DNA from: Candidatus Omnitrophota bacterium
Lineage (GTDB): Bacteria; Omnitrophota; Gorgyraeia; Duberdicusellales; 4484-171
DNA: 17,737 nt
Direction of reading: 5' to 3'
Assembly (NCBI GenBank): GCA_023227945.1
Contig: JALOCC010000040.1
Span: forward strand, 1-17,737
Shown here: piece after piece, positions 17,441 through 17,737 of the stretch
How the letters are laid out: each line of letters opens with the position of its first letter
Position numbering within the stretch: the stretch's first letter is position 1
Program-made: the position numbers and the translations under genes
Notes under the pieces: model-generated
Database searches by the model: none
What the model was told of the DNA's origin: nothing
Seen by the model: the letters and a program-made list of their open reading frames with translations, nothing else

Positions 17441-17737
17441 GGCTAAAAGGCGTAAATTTAGGAAGCTGGCTTTTGATGGAAGGTTATATTCTTGGCGGAA
17501 GGAATATAGCTGAAAGTATTTTTAAGCAAAATTTTAAAAAAACTAACGGCACAGCTGCACTTTGTGAATTTGAACGCCTTTTTAGAGATAACTTTATCAA
17601 GGAAGAAGATTTTAAAAACATTGCTCAAATGGGCGCAAATTGCATAAGGCTTCCCTTTAACTACCGCCTTATCAAAACCAACGGTTTATCTTATCTTAAA
17701 AAAGCACTTATGCTGGCAGATAAATACGATATCGGTA
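17437..17737 (+). CDS. glycoside hydrolase family 5 (cellulase-like) protein, 5' part
   Basis: An open frame of 100 codons running off the right edge. It begins MRLKGVNLGSWLLMEGYILGG, the typical opening of GH5 and exo-1,3-glucanase-like TIM-barrel hydrolases, with the KGVNLGSWL strand. After a helical stretch comes MGANCIRLPFNYRLI, the conserved strand-2 segment with the family Arg, then a predicted helix ending LADKYDIG. No signal peptide is present, so the enzyme may act in the cytoplasm on imported or internal glucan, unless the start is wrong. The catalytic glutamates lie beyond the window. The ATG overlaps the previous stop (ATGA), indicating translational coupling. Confidence 0.85.
   Translation, partial: MRLKGVNLGSWLLMEGYILGGRNIAESIFKQNFKKTNGTAALCEFERLFRDNFIKEEDFKNIAQMGANCIRLPFNYRLIKTNGLSYLKKALMLADKYDIG

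Overview
All recognisable genes in this window lie on the + strand and are tightly packed, with many start/stop overlaps. The organism is a diderm (Gram-negative type) bacterium: the first third encodes Kdo synthesis and lipopolysaccharide export. Low-to-moderate GC by eye, a K+-dependent, probably Na+-pumping membrane pyrophosphatase, a NifV/Re-citrate-synthase-like enzyme, and a class V aminotransferase overlapping serA suggest an uncultured anaerobe. Candidatus Omnitrophota (OP3) is my best guess, made from memory of similar gene sets and not tested by any search.

Layout. (1) 3-5806 is a Kdo/LPS block: kdsB (5' end cut off), a DUF1846/UPF0371 protein, kdsA (metal-dependent class), kdsD/kpsF, kdsC, a secreted LptC/LptA-like protein and lptB. 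Together these cover arabinose-5-phosphate to Kdo to CMP-Kdo, plus the periplasmic and ATPase parts of the LPS transport machine. The DUF1846 gene overlaps kdsB and is 2 bases from kdsA, an unexplained member of this pathway block. (2) 5820-7457 is protein quality control: a short trigger factor without the PPIase domain, then clpP, with no clpX in the window. (3) 7651-10360 is serine synthesis: a class V aminotransferase overlapping serA by 8 bp. (4) 10428-12152 is an exported protein with a UshA-like metallophosphatase fold whose metal ligands look lost, followed by a Cys-rich linker and thioredoxin-like regions. It is followed closely by a homocitrate/Re-citrate synthase family enzyme. (5) 13472-14728 is purA. 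(6) 14879-16981 is hppA, closed by a strong intrinsic terminator. (7) 17168 to the end holds a small CxxCxxCC protein, apparently leaderless, overlapping by ATGA the start of a GH5-type glycoside hydrolase that runs off the window.

The spacers are more unusual than the genes. Two (3742-3830 and 13390-13451) carry 7-bp-phased ACAGANN repeats that turn into the inverted TCTG form downstream. One (6708-6832) carries CGCGAAT motifs at 10-11 bp phasing, again inverted across a centre. Those at 7471-7629, 10377-10407, 14776-14856 and 17041-17089 contain long dyads. No tRNA, rRNA, CRISPR array or insertion sequence was recognised, and no stretch over 300 bases lacks a gene.
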